Shown in pieces: positions 51,138 to 58,520 of a stretch of DNA of 64,000 nt (the stretch's first letter is position 1; each line of letters begins with the position of its first letter). Origin of the DNA: Bifidobacterium breve (GTDB lineage: Bacteria; Actinomycetota; Thermoleophilia; Solirubrobacterales; Solirubrobacteraceae); assembly GCA_945878865.1 (NCBI GenBank), contig CAMCUD010000004.1:1-64000 (forward strand), read 5' to 3'. The position numbers were made by a program, and so were the translations under genes. The notes beneath the pieces are model-generated. The model ran no database searches, was not told the DNA's origin, and saw only the letters and a program-made list of their open reading frames with translations.

Positions 51138-51782
51138 ATGGGCGAATCGGAGGACGCCAAGCGCCTGGAGGAGCTCTGGGCCGGGGAGTTCGGCGACGAC
51201 TACGTCGCGCGCAACGACGAGTACGCCGCGCGCAACGCCGAGCTGCAGCGCGGCCGCCTGCCCTTCTGGCAGGCGCGCGTCGAGGCGCTGCAACCGGCCA
51301 ACGTGCTCGAGATCGGCTGCAACGTCGGCGGGAACCTGCGCTGGATCGCCGAGCTCGTCGGCGCCGAGCACGTCGCCGGGATCGACGTCAACGAGGGCGC
51401 GCTGCAGACGGCGCGCGAGCACCTGCCGGCCGCCGACCTCCGGCGCGCGCCCGCTCGCGCCCTGCCGTTCGCCGATGCCAGTTTCGACCTCGTGTTCACC
51501 ACCGGCGTGCTCATCCACCAGCCGCCCAGCGAGCTGCCCACGGTCATGGACGAGATCGTCCGCGTCTCCCGCCGGCACGTGCTCTGCGGTGAGTACCAGG
51601 CGCCGGACATCGAGGAGGTGCCGTATCGCGGGCAGGAGGGCGCGCTGTACCGCGCCGACTACGGGCGGATGTACCAGGAGCGCCACCCCGAGCTGACGCT
51701 CATCGACCAGGGGTTCCTCCCCAAGGGCGACGGCCCGTGGGACGACCTGACCTGGTGGGTCTTCGAGAAGCCTGCGGGCTGA
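51138..51782 (+). CDS. Pseudaminic acid biosynthesis-associated methylase
   Basis: A 214-residue class I methyltransferase matching the family found next to pse genes: LWAGEFGDDYVARND at the start, VLEIGCNVGGNLRWIAEL as the SAM motif, and FTTGVLIHQPPSELPTVMDE. The ATG has GGGAGAGG as a Shine-Dalgarno 13 bases after pseI. It probably methylates a nonulosonic acid or its linked group; the exact site is unknown. The stop is one base from the convergent DegT gene (TGAGTCA). Confidence 0.85.
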   Translation: MGESEDAKRLEELWAGEFGDDYVARNDEYAARNAELQRGRLPFWQARVEALQPANVLEIGCNVGGNLRWIAELVGAEHVAGIDVNEGALQTAREHLPAADLRRAPARALPFADASFDLVFTTGVLIHQPPSELPTVMDEIVRVSRRHVLCGEYQAPDIEEVPYRGQEGALYRADYGRMYQERHPELTLIDQGFLPKGDGPWDDLTWWVFEKPAG

Positions 51783-51783
51783 G

Positions 51784-52929
51784 TCAGCCGACGAGGCGCA
51801 GGTCGCGCTGCTGCGCGGCCCCGCCGAAGCTCCGCACGGCGGCGATGACCGCGTCGGCCTGCGCCGTCGTCATGTGCGGGCCGATGGGCAGGCTCAGGCA
51901 CTCGCGGGCCCAGGCCTCGGTGCGGGGCAGCTCACCGGTGCGGATGCCGGCGTTCTCGTAGGCGCCCGACAGGTGGGGCGGTTCGGCCCACTGGATGTCG
52001 GTCTCCACGCCGGCCCGGTCGAGGTGCTCGGCGAGCTCGTCGCGGCGCGGGTGACGCACGACGAACTGGTGCCACACCGGCTCCGAGCCGGGGGCGACCC
52101 GCGGCAGCTGGAGGTCCTGGATGCCCATGAGCCCGTTCCAGTACCGCACGGCCAGCGCGTGACGGCGGCGGTTCCAGTCGGGGAGGTGCGCGAGCTTGAC
52201 GCGCAGGAGCGCGGCCTGGAGCTCGTCCAGCCGGCTGCTGACGCCGAGGATGTCGTGGCGGTGCGGCTCGGAGGCGCCGAGGTCGCGCAGGCGGCGGACG
52301 GCGTCGGCCAGCGCGGTGTCGTCGGTGGTCACGGCACCCGCGTCCCCGATCGCGCCGAGGTTCTGCGCCGGGCCGAACGAGAAGGCGGCGATGTCGCCGA
52401 GCGAGCCGGCCAGGCGGCCGCCGATCTTCGCCAGGGGCGCGTGGGCGGCGTCCTCGACGATGGGCAGGTTGAAGCGGCGCAGCGGCTCGACGTCCATCGC
52501 CTGGCCGTAGAGGTGGACGGCGACGATCGCGCGGGTCCGCGGGCCGAGGCGCTCGGCGGCGCTGACCGGGTCGAGGTTGCCCGTCTGCGGGTCCGGCTCG
52601 GCGGGGACGGGCTTCGCGCCGGCCGCGGTGACGGCCAGCCAGGTGGAGATCGGCGCGTGGCCCGGCACGAGGACCTCGTCGCCGAGGCCGATGCCCAGCG
52701 CGCGCAGGGCGAGCGAGACGGCGTCCAGCCCGCTGGCGACCCCGACGGCGTGCCGGGTCCCGCACGCCTCGCCGAACGCGTGCTCGAAGGCCGCGGTCTC
52801 CGGTCCGAGGACGTACCGCCCCGTCGCCATCACGCGCCGCGCGGCGTCATCGAGCTCGGGCTGCAGCTCGGCGTAGCCGGCCTCGAGATCGAGGAACGGC
52901 ACGCGCGCGTGGGAAGGGGACGGGGTCAC
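51784..52929 (-). CDS. DegT-family protein with the PLP lysine replaced by glutamine
   Basis: A 381-residue DegT/DnrJ homologue. The fold signatures are present (VASGLDAVSLALRALGIG, IVEDAAHA with D160), but the PLP-lysine block reads FSFGPAQNLGAIGDAG, so position 189 is Gln (CAG codon, 52363-52365) where Lys is expected. Another DegT protein in this window (K183, same block) shows the normal residue. Either a non-enzymatic relative or an enzyme with different chemistry, as in the ColD dehydratases where this Lys is His. GTG start; divergent from a diguanylate cyclase gene. Confidence 0.8.
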   Translation of the reverse strand: MTPSPSHARVPFLDLEAGYAELQPELDDAARRVMATGRYVLGPETAAFEHAFGEACGTRHAVGVASGLDAVSLALRALGIGLGDEVLVPGHAPISTWLAVTAAGAKPVPAEPDPQTGNLDPVSAAERLGPRTRAIVAVHLYGQAMDVEPLRRFNLPIVEDAAHAPLAKIGGRLAGSLGDIAAFSFGPAQNLGAIGDAGAVTTDDTALADAVRRLRDLGASEPHRHDILGVSSRLDELQAALLRVKLAHLPDWNRRRHALAVRYWNGLMGIQDLQLPRVAPGSEPVWHQFVVRHPRRDELAEHLDRAGVETDIQWAEPPHLSGAYENAGIRTGELPRTEAWARECLSLPIGPHMTTAQADAVIAAVRSFGGAAQQRDLRLVG

Positions 52930-52992
52930 AGTTCGAGCAATCGGACGCGAATGTACGGTCTTGAACGTACCCCATCGCGCCGGGGATGAGAA

Positions 52993-53014
52993 AACTGGTC
53001 AGGTCAGACCGGTT
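52993..53014. promoter_or_regulatory. Inverted repeat before the diguanylate cyclase
   Basis: AACTGGTC (52993-53000) and GACCGGTT (53007-53014) form an 8-base inverted repeat (one G-T pair) with a 6-base spacer. It lies 21 bases before the ATG at 53036, a suitable place for an operator. A second inverted repeat, GTACG-N8-CGTAC, lies at 52953-52970. Confidence 0.4.
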
Positions 53015-53035
53015 CCCGGCCGATAAGGGTGACGC

Positions 53036-54070
53036 ATGTCCTTCAGGACCCTGTTTGCGACCTCTGAGGTCGAACGCCTGCGCCAGATCGAGAACGAGCG
53101 GCTGGTCCGTCCGGCGGCGCAGCAGCACGTGCTGATGTGCGTCTTCGTGATGATCGCGGTGGTCCTCACCGAGCCGCGGCACGTCATCGTCGCGGGGGCC
53201 GTCACCGTCGCGATCGCCGCGGTGGTCGTGGGCCTCGTGCAGCTGGGGCTCTCGCGCTCGCGCCACATCCGGTTCTGGATGGCCGTCGAGAACCTCGTGA
53301 TCGTCGGGACGGTCGGTGTCGCGACCGCGGTGACCGGCGGGCTGGACAGCCCCGCGATGCCCGTGTTCGCGGTGATGTCGGCGTTCATGGGCATCCGCTT
53401 CGACAGCCGGCTGGGCCGGGCGATGCTCGTCTACCTCGTCGCTGTCGCGCTGATCTCCATCGCCGTCGCCGAGCCGCAGGCGTTCACCGAGCAGCCGGGC
53501 CTGCTCATCAGCTGGGTCGTCGCGTGCATCGCGATCTGGACGGCCACGACGGCCGTCGGGCACTCCGAGCGCGAGGCGCGCAGCCACGCCGTGAGCGACA
53601 CGCTCACCGGCCTGCTCAACCGCAAGGCCTTCGAGCTGCGGATGGAGTCCCTCGAGCAGCGCGTGGCCGGTGGCGATCCCGTGGCGATCCTCATGTGCGA
53701 CCTCGACGGCTTCAAGATGATCAACGACACGCTCGGCCACGACGAGGGCGACGATGTCCTGCGTCGCGTGGCTGACAGCCTGCGGGCCAGCGCGCGCAGC
53801 ACCGACCGCGTCTACCGCCTGGGCGGCGACGAGTTCGCCGTCGTGCTGGACGGCGCGTCCGTCGAGCACGCCGAGGACGTCGGCGAGCGCCTGCGGGCCG
53901 GTGTGGAGGCCGCGTTCCCGGATTTCCCGAAGGTCACGCTGTCGGTCGGCGTCGCGCGGGGGCGGGGCGCGCATCTGCATCTGCACGAGGTCAAGACGGT
54001 CGCCGACCGGGCGCTGTACGAGGCCAAGCGCGGCGGGCGCAACGCCGTCGTGTGCGCCGCCGCCGCGTAG
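53036..54070 (+). CDS. Membrane-bound diguanylate cyclase
   Basis: A 344-residue protein. Residues about 29-185 hold five or six hydrophobic segments with no recognisable sensor domain. A GGDEF domain follows from about residue 190: SDTLTGLLNRKAF, CDLDGFKMINDTLGHDEGD and the GGDEF signature itself in YRLGGDEFAVVL. An RxxD inhibitory site (RSTD) lies five residues before it. It should make c-di-GMP from GTP and be inhibited by its product. Together with the GGDEF-EAL protein it gives the window two c-di-GMP enzymes near motility genes. Confidence 0.9.
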   Translation: MSFRTLFATSEVERLRQIENERLVRPAAQQHVLMCVFVMIAVVLTEPRHVIVAGAVTVAIAAVVVGLVQLGLSRSRHIRFWMAVENLVIVGTVGVATAVTGGLDSPAMPVFAVMSAFMGIRFDSRLGRAMLVYLVAVALISIAVAEPQAFTEQPGLLISWVVACIAIWTATTAVGHSEREARSHAVSDTLTGLLNRKAFELRMESLEQRVAGGDPVAILMCDLDGFKMINDTLGHDEGDDVLRRVADSLRASARSTDRVYRLGGDEFAVVLDGASVEHAEDVGERLRAGVEAAFPDFPKVTLSVGVARGRGAHLHLHEVKTVADRALYEAKRGGRNAVVCAAAA

Positions 54071-54076
54071 CCGCGC

Positions 54077-54493
54077 TCAGGCGAAGGGGTTCTCGATCGT
54101 CACGCCGGCCAGGGTCGCGCCGCCGTTGAGGTCCTCGGTCAACAGCTTCGTGCATCGGGCGGCGCGCGCCGCCGCGAGGATCAGTCCGTCCCAGTAGGAC
54201 ACCTGGTGGTCCCGGTGGATGGCGATGCCGGTGCGGACCAGGTGCGCGTCGATGGACACGACCGGCAGCCGCGTCATGCGCTCGACGGCTTCGGTCGCGT
54301 CGGGGACGGACAGCGGCACGGCCAGCCTGCGGGTGACGACGGTGAAGAACTCGCTCATCACCTGAGCGCTGATGACGAGGTTCCGGCCATGGGCGACGAG
54401 CAGCTCCTGCGCGCGTGCCTGCTTGTCCGGGTCGGCGGCGTCGTACGCGTAGACGAAGACGTTCGAGTCTGCGAACGCCCTAGCTGCGGCCAC
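54077..54493 (-). CDS. PIN-domain toxin (VapC type)
   Basis: A 138-residue PIN-domain ribonuclease. The acidic residues of the family are visible: D9 in RAFADSNVFVYAYD, a Glu in VMSEFFTVV, Asp in YWDGLILAAA and Asp in LTEDLNGG. VapC toxins cut specific RNAs and are held inactive by their antitoxin. GTG start, overlapping the antitoxin gene by 14 bases, the usual order antitoxin then toxin. It sits between a diguanylate cyclase and a polysaccharide gene with no functional link to either. Confidence 0.85.
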   Translation of the reverse strand: MAAARAFADSNVFVYAYDAADPDKQARAQELLVAHGRNLVISAQVMSEFFTVVTRRLAVPLSVPDATEAVERMTRLPVVSIDAHLVRTGIAIHRDHQVSYWDGLILAAARAARCTKLLTEDLNGGATLAGVTIENPFA

Positions 54494-54722
54494 GGTCGTA
54501 GAGCTCCTCGCGCGTCCACGTTCTTCCGCCAGGCCCGCTCGATGCGCTGCGCCGCCGAGCCAAGGCGACGAACTCCGTCATCGCCAGCTCGGCGTCTGCC
54601 GTTCCCGCGTAGTCCTCGAGGAACTCCCTGACGACCGCGTTGACTGACGTGTCGTGCTCCAGCGCGCGGATGCGCGCCCGGCGGAGCAGGTCGTCGTCAA
54701 TGCTGAGCGTCAGGTTCGCCAC
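54480..54722 (-). CDS. Ribbon-helix-helix antitoxin
   Basis: An 80-residue protein. Residues 1-40 look like a ribbon-helix-helix DNA-binding domain (ANLTLSIDDDLLRRARIRA, then TSVNAVVREFLEDYAG). The C-terminal part would wrap the toxin. The GTG at 54722 is preceded by TACACT (54729-54734, minus) at 6 bases, so the transcript is probably leaderless, and by a palindrome that the protein itself may bind. Confidence 0.82.
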   Translation of the reverse strand: MANLTLSIDDDLLRRARIRALEHDTSVNAVVREFLEDYAGTADAELAMTEFVALARRRSASSGPGGRTWTREELYDRGRS

Positions 54723-54749
54723 GGGATCAGTGTAACACGGGATCCGTGT
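54720..54749 (-). promoter_or_regulatory. Promoter and operator of the toxin-antitoxin pair
   Basis: A palindrome ACACGG-GAT-CCGTGT at 54735-54749 abuts the -10 element TACACT (54729-54734, minus). CACGGGATC occurs as a direct repeat at 54720-54728 and 54736-54744. This layout fits autoregulation by a ribbon-helix-helix antitoxin. Confidence 0.6.
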
Positions 54750-54781
54750 CGACTCCGGGGGCGGGAAACCGCCGTCCCACC

Positions 54782-54787
54782 TAGAAT
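54782..54787 (+). promoter_or_regulatory. Leaderless-type -10 element of the CapD-like gene
   Basis: TAGAAT ends 9 bases before the ATG at 54797, with no Shine-Dalgarno in between. It is the closest match to TATAAT among the leaderless-type elements of this window. Confidence 0.5.
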
Positions 54788-54796
54788 TCCGTCCTC

Positions 54797-56704
54797 ATGC
54801 GCCGCCGCTTCGGTTCCGCGGCCTTCCCCCTGCACCGCCACGCACTGCCGCAGCTCGTGGTCGACGGGGTCCTGGTCGCGCTCGCGTACTGGCTCGCCTA
54901 CGAGCTGCGCTTCGGCGATCTCTCGACGGGCGTGCCCGACCGTTTCGAGGACCTGCGTTCCGCGACGCTGCCGCCGCTGGTCGTCGGCTCGCTGGCCATC
55001 TTCTTCGTGTTCCGGATGTACCAGAAGTGGTGGCGCTATTCGACGAACCGCGACCTCTTCATGGCCGGCCAGGCCGTGCTCGTCTCCACCGTCGGGCTCG
55101 TCGCCTACGTGGCGATCGTCAAGCCGGTCGAGTGGGTCGGCGGGCCGGTCACGATTCCGTCGGGCGTCGTCGTCCTCTACGCGCTGCTGTGCGCGGCCTT
55201 CGTGTGCGGCGCGCGCGTCGTCGCGCGGCTCCTGCACGAGCGCCCGCTGCGCGGCTACCGGCCGCGGGCCGACGCGCGCGGGCTGCTCATCGTCGGCGCC
55301 GGTGACGGCGGCCGGCTCGTGCTGCGCGAGATCATCCGCAACCCCGACCTCCGGCTGCGGCCCGTCGGGTTCGTCGACGACGACCCCACGAAGGCGCGGC
55401 TGCGCATCGACGGGGTGAAGGTCCTCGGGCCGACCGAGCAGCTGCCGCGGATCCTCGACGAGGTCGAGCCCGACGAGGTGACGATCGCGATCCCCTCGGC
55501 GCCGGGCGTGGTGCGCGCCCGCGTCGTGAAGGCGTGCCGCGAGCGCGGCATCCCGGTCCGCACGCTGCCCACCGTCTTCGAGCTGCTGCAGGGCGAGGGC
55601 CGCTACGTCAAGCAGGTCCGCGAGGTGCAGGTCGAGGACGTCCTGGGCCGCGAGCCGGTGGTCATGGAGCTCGACCGCGTCGGCGCGTACCTCACCGGCG
55701 AGACCGTGCTCGTCACGGGCGCGGGCGGCTCGATCGGCAGCGAGCTGTGCCGCCAGATCGCGCGCGTGGGCCCGCGCAAGCTCATCTGCCTCGATCACGC
55801 CGAGGACAACCTCTTCACCATCGAGCGCGAGCTGCTCGACGAGCGCCACGTCCATCCCTCCACGCAGGTCTCCGTCCTGGCGGACTGCAAGGAGGAGGAG
55901 CGCATGCGCGAGGTGTTCGCCGAACATCGGCCGACCGTCGTCTTCCATGCCGCGGCGTACAAGCACGTCGGCCTCATGGAGACCAACCCCGTCGAGGCGG
56001 TGCGCAACAACGCGATCGCCACGCGCGTGGTCGCACGGATCGCCGGCGACGCGGGCGTGAAGGTGTTCGTCCTCGTCTCCACCGACAAGGCGGTGACGCC
56101 CGCGACCGTCATGGGCGCGAGCAAGGCGCTGGCCGAGTGGGCGGTCGAGGCCGAGCAGAAGCGCTTCCCGCAGACCCGCTTCGCCAGCGTGAGGTTCGGC
56201 AACGTGCTCGGCTCATCGGGCTCGGTCGTGCCGATCTTCCGCCGCCAGATCGCGCGCGGCGGCCCGGTGACCGTCACGGACGAGCGGATGACCCGCTATT
56301 TCATGACGATCCCGGAGGCCGTCCAGCTCATCATCCGCTCGGGCACGCTCGGCGAGGGCGGCGAGACCTTCGTGCTGGAGATGGGCGAGCCGGTGAACAT
56401 CATGGATCTCGCACGGGCGATGATCGAGCTCTCCGGGCTGGAGCCCGGGCGCGACATCGAGATCGAGGTGGTGGGCCGCCGGGCCGGGGAGAAGCTCCAC
56501 GAGGAGCTGTTCAACCCGCATGAGCGCCCGCAGCCCACGCCGTCGGAGAAGATCATGCGCGCCGAGCGCGCGCCGCTCGATCCGGAGGCCGTCGACCGGG
56601 CCTTCAGCGAGATCGGGCTGCTCGTCCTGGAGGGCGATGCGGCGGCGCTCGCCGACAAGGTCTCCGAGCTCATGGCCGGCCGCGGCGTCGCCGCGGCGAA
56701 CTGA
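54797..56704 (+). CDS. Membrane NDP-sugar 4,6-dehydratase (CapD/WbpM/PglF type)
   Basis: A 635-residue protein. Four N-terminal membrane segments (about 18-36, 58-76, 88-108, 118-140), a first Rossmann domain (ADARGLLIVGAGDGGRLVLRE) and a second, catalytic SDR domain from about 295 (VLVTGAGGSIGSELCRQIA; VSTDKAVTPATVMGASKAL, with the Tyr of the usual YxxxK replaced by Met as in this family). These enzymes make the 4-keto-6-deoxy sugar from UDP-GlcNAc with retention at C5, feeding bacillosamine or legionaminic type sugars. It is separate from the soluble PseB. Confidence 0.9.
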   Translation: MRRRFGSAAFPLHRHALPQLVVDGVLVALAYWLAYELRFGDLSTGVPDRFEDLRSATLPPLVVGSLAIFFVFRMYQKWWRYSTNRDLFMAGQAVLVSTVGLVAYVAIVKPVEWVGGPVTIPSGVVVLYALLCAAFVCGARVVARLLHERPLRGYRPRADARGLLIVGAGDGGRLVLREIIRNPDLRLRPVGFVDDDPTKARLRIDGVKVLGPTEQLPRILDEVEPDEVTIAIPSAPGVVRARVVKACRERGIPVRTLPTVFELLQGEGRYVKQVREVQVEDVLGREPVVMELDRVGAYLTGETVLVTGAGGSIGSELCRQIARVGPRKLICLDHAEDNLFTIERELLDERHVHPSTQVSVLADCKEEERMREVFAEHRPTVVFHAAAYKHVGLMETNPVEAVRNNAIATRVVARIAGDAGVKVFVLVSTDKAVTPATVMGASKALAEWAVEAEQKRFPQTRFASVRFGNVLGSSGSVVPIFRRQIARGGPVTVTDERMTRYFMTIPEAVQLIIRSGTLGEGGETFVLEMGEPVNIMDLARAMIELSGLEPGRDIEIEVVGRRAGEKLHEELFNPHERPQPTPSEKIMRAERAPLDPEAVDRAFSEIGLLVLEGDAAALADKVSELMAGRGVAAAN

Positions 56705-56716
56705 CCAGCGACCGCA

Positions 56717-57958
56717 GTGACTACCATCCCGTCCTTCATGCCGACCGTGCAGGCAGCGCTGTCCGTCACGGACACCATCGAGAAGTGGGGCGCCTATGCC
56801 GGCCTCGCCGCCGTGGTGGGCCTTGGCGTGCTCGCGCTCCTCTACTTCGCCCAGGCGAGGGAGGTCAAGCGCCTGCGCGAGTGGATCGCCGGCGCGGAGG
56901 AGCGCGAGGCGGACCTGACACGACGGATCGTCGCCCAGGCGTCACGCGCCGCCGCTGCGGGCCGCCCGCTCCCGCCCCAGACGGCCGCGGGCGCCGCCAA
57001 GCGCCCGGCCGCCAAGCCGGCGCCCGCCACCGCGGCGGCAGCCGCAGCGGTGGCGAAGGTCGCCGATCCGCCCACGGGGGCGCATGCCGCGCCCGCCGCG
57101 AGCGCCGGTACCGCCGCGCCCCCGAAGCCCGGTGAGGCGACGGTCGTCTCGCCCGCGATCCCGGCGAAGGGCGAGCCGGTCGGCGCGCCGAACGGCCAGC
57201 CGCCGATGGCCAAGCCCGCGGAGATCCCCGCCAAGCCGGTGGCCTCCGGCGTGCCGGGTGTCCCGGCCACGGTCCCGGGGGCCGACAACGGCCAGGACTC
57301 CGGCGAGACCGGCCCGATCGCGCCGGTGCGCACCACGGCGCCGCGCCCGGCCCGCGCGAATCAGCCCTCGGCCACGCTGCCCCCGCGCGGCGGTGAGCCG
57401 ACAACGCGCCGCGCCGCGGCAGGTGACGGCGGGTCAGGCCGCTCGACGGGCCGGATCGTCGGCATCGTCGCGGCGGGCGTGCTCGGCATCGCGGTCGTCG
57501 GCTTCGGCGCGACGCAGCTGCTCGGGGGCGGGGACGACACTCCCGTGCCCGACGACAAGCCGGGCGAGACCGTCACGCAGTCGGCCAGCAGCGGCCAGAG
57601 CAAGACGAAGACGACCCCGAAGCGCACGAGCACGGCGAACGCCGCCGACCCGTCCTCGATCAACGTCGCGGTCCTCAACGGCACGACGGTCACCGGCCTC
57701 GCGGCGGAGATCGCCCGCCAGGTCGAGCAGGCCGGCTATGTGCGGGGGACGGTCACGAACTCGCCGGACCAGACCCGCTCGGCCACGATCGTCGCGTACC
57801 GCACCGAGGCCGACAAGGCCGCCGCGCTGAAGGTCGCACAGCAGATCGGCGTCGGCGGCGACGCGGTCCGGCCGCTCGAGCAGAACGACGCGGTCACGGC
57901 CGGCGACCAGGCCGACGTCGTCGTGATCGTCGGCGCGGACCGCACCGACCTGCCGTAG
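56717..57958 (+). CDS. LytR_C-domain membrane protein
   Basis: A 413-residue protein. A membrane helix at about 25-46, a short coiled coil (about 48-70), a long Ala/Pro linker, a second membrane helix at about 248-265 (IVGIVAAGVLGIAVVGF) and an outer C-terminal LytR_C domain from about 315 (INVAVLNGTTVTGLAAEIAR to the end). LytR_C domains are found at the ends of cell-wall glycopolymer ligases and in stand-alone envelope proteins. GTG start 12 bases after the CapD-type gene. Confidence 0.75.
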   Translation: MTTIPSFMPTVQAALSVTDTIEKWGAYAGLAAVVGLGVLALLYFAQAREVKRLREWIAGAEEREADLTRRIVAQASRAAAAGRPLPPQTAAGAAKRPAAKPAPATAAAAAAVAKVADPPTGAHAAPAASAGTAAPPKPGEATVVSPAIPAKGEPVGAPNGQPPMAKPAEIPAKPVASGVPGVPATVPGADNGQDSGETGPIAPVRTTAPRPARANQPSATLPPRGGEPTTRRAAAGDGGSGRSTGRIVGIVAAGVLGIAVVGFGATQLLGGGDDTPVPDDKPGETVTQSASSGQSKTKTTPKRTSTANAADPSSINVAVLNGTTVTGLAAEIARQVEQAGYVRGTVTNSPDQTRSATIVAYRTEADKAAALKVAQQIGVGGDAVRPLEQNDAVTAGDQADVVVIVGADRTDLP

Positions 57959-57974
57959 AGGGTCTGGACACGAG

Positions 57975-58520
57975 ATGGATCGCATCGTCCTGCTCGCCCG
58001 GCACGGCGAGACGGCGGACAACGCCGCACAGCGGTTCCAGGGCCGCCGCAACCCGCCGCTGAACGACCGCGGGCGCGAGCAGGCCGCTGAGCTGGCCGAG
58101 GCGCTGCGGGGCGAGGGCGTCGCGGCGCTCTGGGCCTCGCCGCTGCTCCGGGCGGCCGAGACGGCGCAGATCGTCGCCGAGGTCCTCGGCCTGGCGGTGC
58201 AGACCGACGACCGGCTCCGGGAGATCGACGTCGGCGACTGGGCCGGCCGTCCGTACGCCGAAGTCATGGCCGAGCACCCCGGCGAGCTCGAGCGCTGGGC
58301 CGCCGGCGACCTTGCGTTCCGTTTCCCCGGCGGTGAGTCGCTCGAGGAACAGAAGGTGCGCGTCGTCGCCGCGCTCGAGGAGATCCGGGCGGGCGACGTG
58401 CCCGCGCTCGTGGTGTGCCACGGCGGTGTGATCCGCGTTGCACAGCGCGCGCTGGGCAGGGGTGCGGGGCCGGATGCCGAAGTCGCGCAGGTGGCAAACG
58501 GCTCCTTTCACCGGCTGTGA
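57975..58520 (+). CDS. Histidine phosphatase (phosphoglycerate mutase-like)
   Basis: A 181-residue member of the histidine phosphatase superfamily with the catalytic RHGET at residues 9-13 (LLARHGETADN), R in SPLLRAAETAQ, E in LREIDVGDW and the second His in VVCHGGVIR. Members include cobalamin phosphatase CobC and GpmB-type enzymes; the natural substrate cannot be told from sequence. ATG start, and its stop overlaps the next gene (GTGA), so it is part of the downstream operon. Confidence 0.85.
   Translation: MDRIVLLARHGETADNAAQRFQGRRNPPLNDRGREQAAELAEALRGEGVAALWASPLLRAAETAQIVAEVLGLAVQTDDRLREIDVGDWAGRPYAEVMAEHPGELERWAAGDLAFRFPGGESLEEQKVRVVAALEEIRAGDVPALVVCHGGVIRVAQRALGRGAGPDAEVAQVANGSFHRL

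Noticed and set aside
53019-53026. GCCGATAA, a perfect sigma-28 -10 sequence, just before the diguanylate cyclase gene
   Set aside because: The position 15 bases upstream reads CAGG, and no TAAA-like element lies at an acceptable distance, so it does not form a promoter by the rule that fits the other three.
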